Positions 1 through 8,679 are shown, counted from the stretch's first letter. The stretch: 64,000 nucleotides of DNA from Clostridia bacterium (GCA_902363595.1 CABJAP010000006.1:214761-278760); one strand, 5' to 3'. The notes: generated by a model not told the origin, from the sequence alone. Numbers and translations are program-made.

Positions 1-584
1 GTCACTTCCCAAGTCCAATCTGTCTGGTTAATTGTTGTTTCGTCATCCGATCCAACTTTTAACTTCATTGTGTTGTTTCCCGATGAAGTACCAAGTGTTG
101 TATACAATGATTCGTACTCATCAACATAGGGGTTGTTGTCAAAGGAACCCCCTTCGGCGGATTTAACGACATAGCCAGAGCTTTCATTATATCCGCAATA
201 ACCCCTCAGCGCAGCCAGAATATTCCCCTCGTCATCTGTAACCGTTATACTTGCATAACCTCTGGAAACAGCATTTATTATCCCATCGGATGTTATTGTG
301 ATCGTTTCAGTATCAGCAGAATTCCAAGACCACCCACTTGGCAAAGTGGTTATTGGGCTGCTCATTTCAAATAAATACAACTGCACGCTATCGTTTAGGT
401 CCATATATAAATCGTCAATATCTCCCTCTCCCGCTGAGTTGTTTGTAATATAAAACCCGCTTCCTTCCGACCGCGGCGTTGCCTTAACTTTATTCTCTTT
501 ACCGTATGCCAGCATCGGAACGGCAAACACCGTCATCAGCATCATCAATGCAATAACTAAACTAATTCGTTTTTTGACTTTCAA
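1..584 (-). CDS. Secreted protein with Ig-like domain, 3' part outside window
   Basis: About 194 codons are visible and the gene continues beyond position 1, so the C-terminus is missing. I place the start at a TTG (584-582) because GAGGAGG lies a few bases upstream and the reading then opens with a typical signal peptide: KVKKR, then a hydrophobic stretch ending in VPMLAYG. The segment at about residues 50-110 (PSGWSWNSADTETITI, then GIINAVSRGYASITVTD) resembles bacterial Ig-like group 2 domains, in which a conserved hydrophobic strand ends in ITVTD. Such domains occur in cell-surface and adhesion proteins of Bacillota. The role is probably extracellular, but no substrate or partner can be named. 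It is transcribed divergently from the XRE regulator at 824. Confidence 0.7.
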   Translation of the reverse strand, partial: MKVKKRISLVIALMMLMTVFAVPMLAYGKENKVKATPRSEGSGFYITNNSAGEGDIDDLYMDLNDSVQLYLFEMSSPITTLPSGWSWNSADTETITITSDGIINAVSRGYASITVTDDEGNILAALRGYCGYNESSGYVVKSAEGGSFDNNPYVDEYESLYTTLGTSSGNNTMKLKVGSDDETTINQTDWTWEV

Positions 585-718
585 AATATGTCCTCCTCTT
601 AATAAGTGCATAGCGCCAATACCCGTTTTTATCACAAGTCGTTCGCCTCTTAGAGTTATAAGACGGCGATCTTCTCTATGATTTTTATTACTGATATTTA
701 AAATATATATTCGATTTT

Positions 719-748
719 ATTATATATATTTATACTGCACGCTGTCAA
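719..748 (-). promoter_or_regulatory. Sigma-A-type promoter for the Ig-like surface protein
   Basis: On the minus strand TTGACA (748-743) and TATAAT (724-719) are separated by 18 bp. The spacer is AT-rich at its downstream end. Initiation here would give a leader of about 125 nt before the TTG start at 584. The leader can fold into a hairpin in which CGCC/GGCG and TCTT/AAGA pair (about 657-633); I cannot assign it to a known riboswitch class. The same hexamers and the same 18-bp spacing recur upstream of the BspA-like gene at 6285-6314. Confidence 0.6.
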
Positions 749-823
749 GGAATATAGATACAGAGAATTTACACAATTTTTGCTTCCATATATTACAATA
801 ATATGCATAGGGAGGACACTGTC

Positions 824-1132
824 ATGTATGAAAAATTCTTTGCCAACAGATTAACGGAGCTGCGCCTTCAAAAGGGTGTTTCTGCCCGTGATATGAGCCT
901 GTCAATCGGCCAGAGTGCTTCCTATATCAACCGCATTGAGAATAAGCAGATGCTTCCTTCCATGACGGTGTTTTTCTATATCTGTGAATACTTCGATATC
1001 ACGCCCAGAGATTTTTTCGATAGCAGTCAGTTTACTGACATAAAGATCCTCCAGCTGATGAATGATTTGAGGGAGATCGATCCCGATCAGTTCAATCACA
1101 TTGCGGCAATTGTCAAAGGTTTGAAAAAATAG
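824..1132 (+). CDS. XRE-family helix-turn-helix regulator
   Basis: This 102-residue protein has a Cro/C1-type helix-turn-helix over residues 8-63: RLTELRLQKGVSARDMSLSI, the recognition segment SASYINRIENKQ, and the closing helix FFYICEYFDITPRDFF. The C-terminal tail of about 35 residues is helical and may mediate dimerisation. An upstream ATG at 803 is in frame, but GGGAGG at 810-815 sits correctly only for the ATG at 824, so I use that start. The gene is a single unit between two surface-protein genes and diverges from the one at 584. Regulation of its neighbours is plausible but not shown by the sequence. Confidence 0.85.
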   Translation: MYEKFFANRLTELRLQKGVSARDMSLSIGQSASYINRIENKQMLPSMTVFFYICEYFDITPRDFFDSSQFTDIKILQLMNDLREIDPDQFNHIAAIVKGLKK

Positions 1133-1183
1133 TTCGCCTTTTGTACAGCATCACCCTCTGGAAAACTTCAATGCATCTTTAAC

Positions 1184-1207
1184 AAGGACCAATTGGTCCT
1201 TTTGTTA
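1184..1207 (+). terminator. Rho-independent terminator after the XRE gene
   Basis: AAGGACC and GGTCCTT form a perfect 7-bp stem around an AATT loop and are followed by TTTTG. It lies about 50 bp after the XRE stop codon. Confidence 0.6.
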
Positions 1208-1320
1208 CTTAACGAATCAATGGCAGCACCTTTAAAAGCTCTCTTTTGTTGCTCCTGGGTGAAAAAAAGTATCAAGTTAAAGGCGGATTTGCTTAAATAC
1301 CGACAGCTTCGTATAAATAG

Positions 1321-1352
1321 AAAACCGCCTCCGGGATTTTCTTCGGAGACAG
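1321..1352 (-). terminator. Terminator of the BspA-like gene
   Basis: On the minus strand CTGTCTCCG pairs with CGGAGGCGG (nine pairs, two of them G-U) around a 10-nt loop and is followed by TTTTCTATTT. It lies 18 bp past the stop of the 1542-residue gene. Confidence 0.65.
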
Positions 1353-1369
1353 CTTTTTATCATGTTTTC

Positions 1370-4300
1370 TTATTTCACTTTGACCTTTTTCGCACCACTA
1401 TATGCGCCGTATAGTTTCTGACTCCCGGCTTTTTTATATGACCGTACTTTTACATAATAAGTCTTCTTAGCCTTCAACTTCTTGATGGTTTTCTTCGTTG
1501 TCTTGTTTTTGCTGATGATCACGTTCTTTTTGCCTTTTTTGAACTTTTTGTTCTGGGCGTAGGTGATCTGGTAGCCGCTGGCTTTAGTGTCTTTTTTCCA
1601 GCTCACGGTCATGCGCTTTTTTCCTGCTTTGGCTTTCAGGCCCGCTGCTTTTTTCGGGTTGACGGTGATGGTAACTGTCTTAGCCGCTGCATTGTAGTTA
1701 GCCGTGGCAGCGGCAGTAATGGTGATCTGTACTTTTCCCGTGTTTTTGATCGTCACTTTTCCGGTGCTGGAAACAGTGGCGATTTTGGGGTTGCTGGACT
1801 GGTAGGACAGCTGGCTTTTTGCGCCGGCGTTCAGAGAAAACGGTTTGTTTCCATAGGTCTTGGTATATGATCCTGCCGTTACAACCTGGTTGGCTTTCTG
1901 AATTATGTATTCTTTTGCCATTGTGCCATGGTAAATCCCAATGCCTGTTATGATTACTTTTGCCCTGCCTGCATTAACATTGTTCCTGTATGAAACCGTA
2001 TAATCGGTTCCCTGCTTTAATCCCTTTACACGAACAGCCGGCTGAATGGCTTTGCCGTCATAAGTATAGCTTCCGTCCGCGCCAATCAGGTCAAAGTTGG
2101 CAATATTAAAGATATCTTCTGGTAATTCCCAAAGATACGTCGCTCCGTAATAAAGGTTGTTTTCTACGTTATATTCCTCACCGCCAGTCTCTACTTTGAT
2201 CATGGAATATGCACTTTGCTCCGCGTTAAACTCCATGCTGGATATTGGATAAGTCAGCTCTACTGTTGTCGTCTCTCCCGGTGAAAGCACGTCAAATGAT
2301 TCTGACTGTATCCTTCTTTTGCCTTCTGCATCACCATAAAGATTTACGGTTCCTCCGGATGCTACCCTCCCGCAGTTTTTAACAGTTGCTGCAAATTTTA
2401 CGGAGTTGTCCATAACTTCTTTTTCCACTGTCACATCGAAATCGGATAATTGAATTTCTTCTTCCTGCACCGAGGCCAATAAATCAACCTGCCCAGGAGC
2501 AGTTGCTTCGATATTTAGAGTTGCTTTTTGGTCTATGTTATTAAGATCAATACTTTCATCCAAATACACGGTTTCGCCTGGCAATATCGTACGAGGAATT
2601 TCTTCATTAAGCAATGTTTCATTTCCATTTCTTACTATGAGATTCAGCTTCGTAATCGTTTCCTCACTGTCGTTGGTAACTGAACAGGAAATTGGCTGCA
2701 AGTTATCCTCCATTTCACTTTCATTGATAATCACATCGTTTAGTACAGCTTTTGGTTTGTTCGCTGTTTCAATAAAAAACATTGAAGTTTTCTCTGGGTT
2801 CTCATTATCGGTAGCATTGAGGACAATATCCCAACTCCCATCGGTGTTCATTACCGCAGTAATATAATTACCGATTATATTTTCATCTCTGTATAGCTCC
2901 ACTGGTTCACTGTATCCACTTTCTGTTTTCACTGAAGAGTAGATACTGCACCCTTCTTCACTATTAGCCATCCAAATCATTGCAGTTTTTTCACCTTGTT
3001 TGAACATTTCTGCATTTGCGCTGATCATTTGTGATTCTCCTGCTATGAGTTCCGAAGTTGCTTGATCGGCAAGGTTATATTGTTTCAAAGTTCCTTCTTG
3101 GTTGTAGGAAATCGTTCCGTCCTTACATTTCAGCCCTGAGATTACGGCCTCCCCCTGCTGAGCAATTGGTACTACTGTGCCCGATTCTGCCGTGAACAGA
3201 GACGGGGTGTTTCCCGCAAGGCTTCCAATATACGCTGCTATGTATTTTCTATCATGCCAAATCCCGTCCAGCTCAGAGATATAGCATTCTGTGGTTCCCA
3301 CGATTTCCGGTGAGCTCCATTCTGCGCCGTTCAGCTTCGAAAGGTAAATGGTCTTTGTTCCATCCAGTCCAATCAAATCATTTTCAGGGTTGCTTACCCA
3401 CATTACTGCTGGAACATCTGCATCTTTTACTAATACAGGCATTAGGTCTGCTTTTTCGTCATTGGTTATATACTGCGCTTGTGCAAAAGATTTGCTTGAT
3501 GGATTATATTTTGTCCAGCAAAGCTCGCTTGTCTGCGCCGCTTGCTCGCTTAAACGATTGGCGTCGCTTCCTTTTAAAACCTCCTTGCATTTTTGCCAAA
3601 CTACATACAGCTCATTATCAATCACTTCCATATCCGAGAAAGTATCGAGCGTGCCATTATCCCACAAGCTCTTTGGTTGGCTCCAAGTATTTCCGTCATA
3701 AACAGAGTACATGAGCTTGACACTATTAGCTGTTTCTCTGCCCGGATCATTGGACTGGAATACCATAACCGTATCATTTCCCACCTTCTTCATCTTTGGT
3801 ATTGTGTTTGGCAGGATGTAACTCTGAAGTTCCCAGGAAGAAATTCCTGATTCTGCTGCCCGCATGACTGCTATTTTACTATTTTTTCGTGCTCGCGGCA
3901 TGGATCCATTCCATTCAGATGTCTTATCCTGATAAGCTCGATCGGTAAGTGCCAGCTCCTGATCTTCTCCTGCATTGGCCAAGCTATATTGTTTCTTTTT
4001 CGTTTTATTCCAAAGAGGATATGTTTTTTTGGCTAACGTATATTCCCAATCAAAAACAAAGATGAGCTTTGCTGTAGCCGCAATTCCTGCAGTAAAATCT
4101 CCTTTCGATGCGGGTATCAATCGAATATCTATATCCGCAGAGCCTTTAACTCCTACAGTAGCCGCACCGCTTATACCAGCACCTGCTCCCGCAGAAATCC
4201 CTGGCGTGACCTTAACAGTACCGGTTAAAGAAAGTTTTGGATTCTCTAAATCTTTTCGCATTCCACCTTTTACAGCAGCTTTCAGATTTCCGCCTAGTTC

Positions 4301-5998
4301 CACATAAATGGGCACTGGGCCAATCAGCCATTGGTTCGTAGTTTTTGCATTCCATTGACAATCCAGCAAAACGCCGCCGCTCTCTGTAAGAATGCGCCCG
4401 TTTTCATCACAAATAGCTTCGTAATAACCTGCGGCTTTCATGGCTGGTTTGGCTTTAAATTTGGAGGTTATTGTGAAAAATCCTGACGGGGCGTTCCACT
4501 TATTCATAAAAGTACGCAGTGACGCTGTGCTATTAACGTTTTTCTTTGCGTCGTTAATATCTTTTTTCAAATTCTCCCATGCTTTATCTGAACTAAAAGC
4601 CAAATTTTCATTTAAGCCAATTGACATTTTGTATTTATATGTACCGTCTTTCATGGTTTCCTTTTTAATCTTTGTATTCACAGCTTTGAAGTTCAAATTA
4701 TAGCTCTCTGGAAAAACTTTTGTGATCGGCTGGTTACCTGCGCTTCCGCCCATATTCTCGAAAAGCTGCATTTTACCTAAACTCTGCGATAAGTCAAATT
4801 TAACATCTTCTACTGGTTTATATGAGGGTTTTGTTCCGGTACTGCCAATTGCTATAAATGGGATATCATTCTCTTGTGCGTAGGATTCGGCATAGGAATT
4901 TGAATAGCCGTAAATGGTTATATCGTTACATCCAAAAAATGCATGGTATGCGATACTTGTCACACTATTCGGAATAGCTATGCTTGTTAATGAATCACAT
5001 CCCCAAAATGCATCAGATTCAATGTTAGTTACGCTATTTGGAATTGTTATTGTTGTTAAACTCATACAGTCAGAAAATGAAGCAACTCCAATACTTACTA
5101 CACTGTCTGGAATTGTATATCTTGTCCTACTGTTACCTATAGGATACTGTATTAAATTTGTCTTTGATTTGTTAAATAGCACTCCGTTTAAAGCTGTATA
5201 TTTAGAGTTATCCTTGTCTACATCGATACTAGCTAATCCATCACACCACGCAAAGGCCTCGTCCCCAATGCTTGTTACACCATTGGGAATAGTTATACTT
5301 GTTAATGAATCACATCCCCAAAACGCTTCATATTCAATACTTATCACGCTGCTTGGAATGTTTATATTTATTAATTTATAACACGCTTTAAATGCGCTGT
5401 TTCCTATATTTGTTACACCATCTGGAATTGTATAGTTTGTTCTATTGTTACCTATAGGATATTGCACTAAATTTGTTTTTAATTTATTAAATAGCACTCC
5501 GTCTAAAGATGTATATTTAGAGTTATCTTTATCTACATTAATACTAATTAATCCATCACACTCGGAAAATGCCCCGTCTCCAATGCTTGTCACACTATTT
5601 GGAATCGTTATACTGGTTAGGCCACAGCCACTAAATGCATTGTCTCCTATAGCTTTCACTTCTACACTTCTTATTGCTTTTGGAATTATTACTTTTGTTA
5701 CTTCCACATCGCAATCCGTAATCGTCCCCGTCGTTTCATCAAAGTAGATATTCCCGCCAGTCACGCCTTCACTAACAGCAATACCCTTACTACTTGCCGC
5801 TTGTGCAGTCGCTTTGCTCGCTTTTGAAGGTTCCGGTTTCTCTTCTTTTGCCTTAGTAGGTTCGACTGACGTTACTGTTTTTGTTTGCACGTCTTTTGCT
5901 TCTGATTGCTTCTCAGCCGCAGCCCCAATCGCCGGATTGGCTAATATTGTTGCAAACATCATCACTGAAGTCATCAAACTTATCCATTTCTTTTTCAT
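1370..5998 (-). CDS. BspA-like leucine-rich-repeat surface protein (1542 aa)
   Basis: This is a secreted multidomain surface protein. Residues 1-28 are a signal peptide (MKKKWISLM, hydrophobic core, AIGAAA), followed by a Lys/Glu/Pro/Ala-rich linker to about 70. Residues 100-375 contain BspA-type LRR_5 repeats of the form ITIPNSVTSIGDGAFSECDG. About 560-670 is Gly/Ala-rich beta structure of unknown family. About 1086-1250 holds two CARDB-like adhesion modules (ILPGETVYLD, LSPGETTTVEL). About 1303-1453 holds Ig-like modules, and 1453-1542 is a Lys-rich Fn3-like domain (KKMTVSW-type strand, TYYVKVRSYKKA). No LPXTG motif or S-layer repeat is visible, so the anchor is unclear. BspA-like proteins bind host or matrix components in some gut and oral bacteria; binding here is inference. 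The leader is long and contains a terminator-like hairpin at 6182-6205. Confidence 0.85.
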   Translation of the reverse strand: MKKKWISLMTSVMMFATILANPAIGAAAEKQSEAKDVQTKTVTSVEPTKAKEEKPEPSKASKATAQAASSKGIAVSEGVTGGNIYFDETTGTITDCDVEVTKVIIPKAIRSVEVKAIGDNAFSGCGLTSITIPNSVTSIGDGAFSECDGLISINVDKDNSKYTSLDGVLFNKLKTNLVQYPIGNNRTNYTIPDGVTNIGNSAFKACYKLININIPSSVISIEYEAFWGCDSLTSITIPNGVTSIGDEAFAWCDGLASIDVDKDNSKYTALNGVLFNKSKTNLIQYPIGNSRTRYTIPDSVVSIGVASFSDCMSLTTITIPNSVTNIESDAFWGCDSLTSIAIPNSVTSIAYHAFFGCNDITIYGYSNSYAESYAQENDIPFIAIGSTGTKPSYKPVEDVKFDLSQSLGKMQLFENMGGSAGNQPITKVFPESYNLNFKAVNTKIKKETMKDGTYKYKMSIGLNENLAFSSDKAWENLKKDINDAKKNVNSTASLRTFMNKWNAPSGFFTITSKFKAKPAMKAAGYYEAICDENGRILTESGGVLLDCQWNAKTTNQWLIGPVPIYVELGGNLKAAVKGGMRKDLENPKLSLTGTVKVTPGISAGAGAGISGAATVGVKGSADIDIRLIPASKGDFTAGIAATAKLIFVFDWEYTLAKKTYPLWNKTKKKQYSLANAGEDQELALTDRAYQDKTSEWNGSMPRARKNSKIAVMRAAESGISSWELQSYILPNTIPKMKKVGNDTVMVFQSNDPGRETANSVKLMYSVYDGNTWSQPKSLWDNGTLDTFSDMEVIDNELYVVWQKCKEVLKGSDANRLSEQAAQTSELCWTKYNPSSKSFAQAQYITNDEKADLMPVLVKDADVPAVMWVSNPENDLIGLDGTKTIYLSKLNGAEWSSPEIVGTTECYISELDGIWHDRKYIAAYIGSLAGNTPSLFTAESGTVVPIAQQGEAVISGLKCKDGTISYNQEGTLKQYNLADQATSELIAGESQMISANAEMFKQGEKTAMIWMANSEEGCSIYSSVKTESGYSEPVELYRDENIIGNYITAVMNTDGSWDIVLNATDNENPEKTSMFFIETANKPKAVLNDVIINESEMEDNLQPISCSVTNDSEETITKLNLIVRNGNETLLNEEIPRTILPGETVYLDESIDLNNIDQKATLNIEATAPGQVDLLASVQEEEIQLSDFDVTVEKEVMDNSVKFAATVKNCGRVASGGTVNLYGDAEGKRRIQSESFDVLSPGETTTVELTYPISSMEFNAEQSAYSMIKVETGGEEYNVENNLYYGATYLWELPEDIFNIANFDLIGADGSYTYDGKAIQPAVRVKGLKQGTDYTVSYRNNVNAGRAKVIITGIGIYHGTMAKEYIIQKANQVVTAGSYTKTYGNKPFSLNAGAKSQLSYQSSNPKIATVSSTGKVTIKNTGKVQITITAAATANYNAAAKTVTITVNPKKAAGLKAKAGKKRMTVSWKKDTKASGYQITYAQNKKFKKGKKNVIISKNKTTKKTIKKLKAKKTYYVKVRSYKKAGSQKLYGAYSGAKKVKVK
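5041..5670 (-). repeat. 315-bp tandem duplication inside the LRR region
   Basis: Two adjacent units can be aligned at DNA level with an offset of 315 bp (105 codons). The phrase GGAATTGTATA starts at 5109 in one copy and 5424 in the other, and both continue through CCTATAGGATA and AAATAGCACTCCGT. The copies differ at scattered, mostly synonymous or conservative positions. Each unit encodes several LRR_5 repeats plus the insert DKDNSKYT.LxGVLFNK. Unit boundaries are approximate. Confidence 0.75.
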
Positions 5999-6181
5999 AA
6001 TACCGCTCCTTATTTAACCGACATAAATTATATATTTTCAGCTCTAATTTTTTTATATTGCTGTATGCTTAGCATAACTTACACGATCAGTTATTCATAC
6101 ACTCAACTTCACATCATCATTGTCCGCAACCACAACAACTCGTAACGTTTAGCCCTCAAAACGTAGCATTTGGAACCAAAC

Positions 6182-6205
6182 AAAAAAGAGTACCCTAAGG
6201 CACCC
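6182..6205 (-). terminator. Terminator-like hairpin in the BspA-gene leader (candidate attenuator)
   Basis: On the minus strand GGGTGCC pairs with GGTACTC (seven pairs including G-U) around a TTAG loop and is followed directly by TTTTTTG. It lies between the likely promoter (6285-6314) and the start codon at 5998, about 80 nt into a 280-nt leader. That position suggests premature termination control. No known riboswitch consensus is recognised in the flanking sequence. Confidence 0.5.
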
Positions 6206-6284
6206 CGTTTCCCCATTATAATCGCTCACTTTGATCGAGCATCATTTTTTTATTCATATAAATTTAGTATATACAATCTAACAT

Positions 6285-6314
6285 ATTATATATATATATA
6301 ACGCCTGTTGTCAA
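6285..6314 (-). promoter_or_regulatory. Sigma-A-type promoter for the BspA-like gene
   Basis: TTGACA (6314-6309) and TATAAT (6290-6285) are spaced by 18 bp on the minus strand, with an alternating TA tract filling the downstream half of the spacer. The layout matches the promoter at 719-748. Transcription would start about 280 bp upstream of the BspA-like start codon. Confidence 0.55.
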
Positions 6315-6493
6315 CAATTATTACGCCGCGTCACTGCCAGGTCTGGAAATGGGTCTGGAAAAGGTCCCAAAAATCATGCTTCCAATTTTCCAGCGTTCAT
6401 GTCCCGGACGTCCTATGTCTTCCACTCCCTCACCCTGATGCAGGCTCATCAAAAATCAAAATCCGATTCCAACTTTACTTCCTATCAAAAAAT

Positions 6494-6538
6494 AAAAAAA
6501 TCAGGCACAGCCACGACCCAAACCGATCAGCTATGCCT
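6494..6538 (-). terminator. Rho-independent terminator
   Basis: AGGCATAGC pairs with GCTGTGCCT (nine pairs, one G-U) on the minus strand, followed by GATTTTTTTATTTTTT. It would stop transcription arriving from the right, for instance from the AIM24-like gene 550 bp away. Confidence 0.6.
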
Positions 6539-6653
6539 AATACATTAGTCAACAAACATATAAATTTATCCGCCTTGTTATCCTGTGCCTTAACCTTACT
6601 TACAAAATCGAATATCCCAGGCGCAATCGCCTGAATTTTCATTTATTTTCTCA

Positions 6654-6899
6654 ATTTATATTCGAAATCACCAAAAACAGAGTGCTGGTCCATATAAAAA
6701 CAAAGCATTTTCCGTCGCCAATCGCTTGAAAAGAACCGATTTGCGGTCAATTCGGAAGTATAATCAAGAAAGTTTGCACTAACTTTACAAAACTAATTTT
6801 CAATTAGTTCCATTTAAATTAATTTTTTACCATCTTTTCCTCTAGAATCCAAAATTTATATGGACATTGCCTCCAAATCAACCCATTTCGAATATAAAT
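6654..6899. repeat. 246-bp element with paired terminal inverted repeats
   Basis: The left end reads ATTTATATTCGAAAT (6654-6668), 19 nt, then GTCCATATAAA (6688-6698). The right end is the exact reverse complement of both blocks at the same spacing: TTTATATGGAC (6855-6865), 19 nt, then ATTTCGAATATAAAT (6885-6899). The two 19-nt spacers are unrelated to each other. The interior is AT-rich, has no ORF, and contains a small hairpin (AACTAATT/AATTAGTT). This architecture fits a MITE-like non-autonomous element or a symmetrical double protein-binding site. No obvious target-site duplication is visible. Confidence 0.6.
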
Positions 6900-7096
6900 A
6901 GGAATATTTTACATATATCCCCGGCAATTACAGAACTGAGCCGCGCCGCTTCAGCAACCGCCCCTTTCCACGGTAATACAAAATGCAATAGCCCGCCCAG
7001 CTCCAAATATCATCAAACAATCAGCCTTTTCACCGCACCATCATCCTTTTCCCATCAACCCGAATGCACCGAATGCCATTCCTTGCCTATGCTTCC

Positions 7097-7777
7097 TCAG
7101 TCTCCCGATGGAATTCTGGCTGCGATCTGCCCTGTAAAGTCGGCAAAATTCATGGTCTGCAGAACGACTTTTCCCGGGCCGGTTAGTTTGGTAAGGAAGA
7201 GGCCCTCTCCTCCGAAGAGGATATTACCCATGCCTTTTACCGTTTCCACCTCGTAGTTCACAGTCGGCGCAAAGGCTACCACATTGCCGGTATCTACTTT
7301 CAGCACTTCCCCCGGCGCCAGCTCTTTCACGGTGACATCGCCGTCAATTTCAAGGAACGCCTTGCCGCTTCCGGTCAGCCTCTGTAGAATAAACCCTTCC
7401 CCGCCAAAAAAGCCGGAAGAAAATCTCTTGGTAAACACGGTTTCCAGCTCCACGGAATTTTCTGCGCACAAGAATGCGCCTTTCTGTATAATCAGCCCAT
7501 TGGCGCCTCTGACATCCACATCCAGGATACTCCCTGGAACCGTTGAGGCAAAAGCAATCACCGCATTGTCGCAGACGGCTTCATAGTGGGCGATGAACAT
7601 GGACTCTCCGGCGAGCATCCTGCCAAGCCCTTTCAGCACGCCGCCGCGGGTGTTTGTGGACATGGCGATCCCGTCGCTCTGCCAGGCCATCCCGCCTGAT
7701 TGGGTAAAAATAACTTCTCCTCTGTTCAACTGCATTTCCACCGCAGGAACAGTCTTGCCTATCATCTGATAATTCAT
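7097..7777 (-). CDS. AIM24 / TIGR00266-family protein
   Basis: This 226-residue protein belongs to the AIM24 (TIGR00266) family of beta-rich bacterial proteins. Typical features are the opening VEMQLNRGEVIFTQSGGMAW, the run of short strands around GMLAGESMF, glycine-containing turns such as FFGGEGFILQRLTGSG, and the second copy FGGEGLFLTKLTGPGKV. The internal repeat (about 105-130 and 185-205) is family-like. Its biochemical role in bacteria is unknown; the yeast relative acts in mitochondrial organisation. The ribosome site AAAGGAGG lies directly upstream. The gene follows the lipoprotein gene at 8442 by 11 bp and is probably in one transcript with it. Confidence 0.85.
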   Translation of the reverse strand: MNYQMIGKTVPAVEMQLNRGEVIFTQSGGMAWQSDGIAMSTNTRGGVLKGLGRMLAGESMFIAHYEAVCDNAVIAFASTVPGSILDVDVRGANGLIIQKGAFLCAENSVELETVFTKRFSSGFFGGEGFILQRLTGSGKAFLEIDGDVTVKELAPGEVLKVDTGNVVAFAPTVNYEVETVKGMGNILFGGEGLFLTKLTGPGKVVLQTMNFADFTGQIAARIPSGD

Positions 7778-7788
7778 TTTTTCCTCCT

Positions 7789-8442
7789 TTATAATTCCTT
7801 TTTTGTCAAACGCCCTTTCTCTATCACCTTTGTCTTAAAATCTTCGGCACCGCTGCTGCCATCATTTACGACTCTGGTTATGGTAAAGGCTCCCGTATCT
7901 GGATTCAAATCAAAAAGATCTTCGCTGATTTCCATGTTCCAAAGCGCCTTAATCTTTTCCTTTTGCTCTTTTTTCAGCTTTCCCACCAGCCCGTTTCCCT
8001 CCCCAATCGCTTCTTTCGCATATTTTTCTGGAAACATTGCTTCAATAGAAGGCCCATATCGGTCGCCGTCTTCCGGAAATTTCACGTTTATTAATTTTAC
8101 GGATTCTCCGCTGATCTCCGTTACCAAGGTCAACGGCATGGAGCTGCCTGATAGCTCATAAGCAGCATCCTTGTACTTCACAAAGTCTCCCGACAGATCC
8201 CAGACATAGATTTCTGTATACCCCTCTTTCTCGCGGGCGCCGTAGACTTTCAGCGAGTCAAAAGTTTGAACGTCCAGATATTCCGCCTCATCTTGATCGT
8301 AAGGCTCTCTCGCAGTAAGCTGCTCGGTCACACTTTTTATCTGCTGATCGCTCAGCTGGACATCTGCCGGATCCCGGCCGCAGCCGATCAGAGATACAGC
8401 AAAAATTAAAACCATTGATAACACACAAATACACTTTTTCAT
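7789..8442 (-). CDS. Predicted lipoprotein of unknown function
   Basis: The 217-residue product begins with a lipoprotein signal: MKKC, a hydrophobic core, and the lipobox SLIGC, with the modified cysteine at residue 21. The mature part is hydrophilic and mixed alpha/beta, with no repeats or recognisable catalytic motif. It should be anchored on the outer face of the membrane. It is the first gene of a two-gene unit with the AIM24-like gene. The short lipoprotein at 12802 has a similar size and general character, but I do not see convincing sequence similarity. Confidence 0.7.
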   Translation of the reverse strand: MKKCICVLSMVLIFAVSLIGCGRDPADVQLSDQQIKSVTEQLTAREPYDQDEAEYLDVQTFDSLKVYGAREKEGYTEIYVWDLSGDFVKYKDAAYELSGSSMPLTLVTEISGESVKLINVKFPEDGDRYGPSIEAMFPEKYAKEAIGEGNGLVGKLKKEQKEKIKALWNMEISEDLFDLNPDTGAFTITRVVNDGSSGAEDFKTKVIEKGRLTKKEL

Positions 8443-8610
8443 TCCTTATCCTCTCTTTCTGATTACGCCTGACAATTCCCCCATTTTTCCCGAAAACGCC
8501 GGCGCAGGCACTTTCTTTAATAAATCTATTATATGTTACCGCCCTGCAAAAGACAATGCGTTCCTTTCATGACCAAATGGGGTTCTTGATATGTTTGCCC
8601 GGCAAACCAC

Positions 8611-8637
8611 TTGACACGGGGTCATTTCCGTGATAAT
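8611..8637 (+). promoter_or_regulatory. Probable promoter of the TetR gene
   Basis: TTGACA at 8611-8616 is followed by GATAAT at 8632-8637 with a short 15-bp spacer; TAATTT (8634) would give 17 bp. A perfect 15-nt palindrome, GTTTGCC-C-GGCAAAC (8593-8607), sits just upstream. The TetR operator at 8643-8663 lies at the expected start point. Confidence 0.45.
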
Positions 8638-8642
8638 TTATT

Positions 8643-8663
8643 ATACATACCAAACGTATGTAT
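8643..8663. promoter_or_regulatory. TetR operator, copy 1
   Basis: ATACATAC and GTATGTAT form a perfect 8-bp inverted repeat around a CAAAC spacer. The core CATAC-N5-GTATG recurs upstream of the adjacent MFS gene at 9378-9394. Its position between promoter and start codon implies autorepression. Confidence 0.7.
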
Positions 8664-8679
8664 GGAAAGGACCATTGAT

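Larger units (their letters stand above)
5999..7096. other. Long stretch without a clear gene
   Basis: This 1.1-kb stretch holds the leader and promoter of the BspA-like gene, a terminator at 6494-6538 and the 246-bp inverted-repeat element at 6654-6899. One minus-strand ORF of 55 codons (6475-6642, beginning MKIQAIAPGIFDFV) is open but has no ribosome site, and the terminator lies inside it, so I do not call it a gene. From 6900 to 7096 I see nothing recognisable. Base composition shifts from AT-rich (6240-6300, 6780-6850) to more balanced near 6950-7090. Confidence 0.5.

Noticed and set aside
585..718. Leader of the first gene as a c-di-GMP riboswitch
   Set aside because: A hairpin is present, but the conserved core of either c-di-GMP class is not seen.
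4914..5747. Regular short repeats suggesting a CRISPR array
   Set aside because: The repeats are in frame and encode LRR_5 units; repeat and spacer lengths are not constant.
6475..6642. 55-codon minus ORF in the long gap
   Set aside because: No Shine-Dalgarno sequence, and a terminator hairpin lies inside it.
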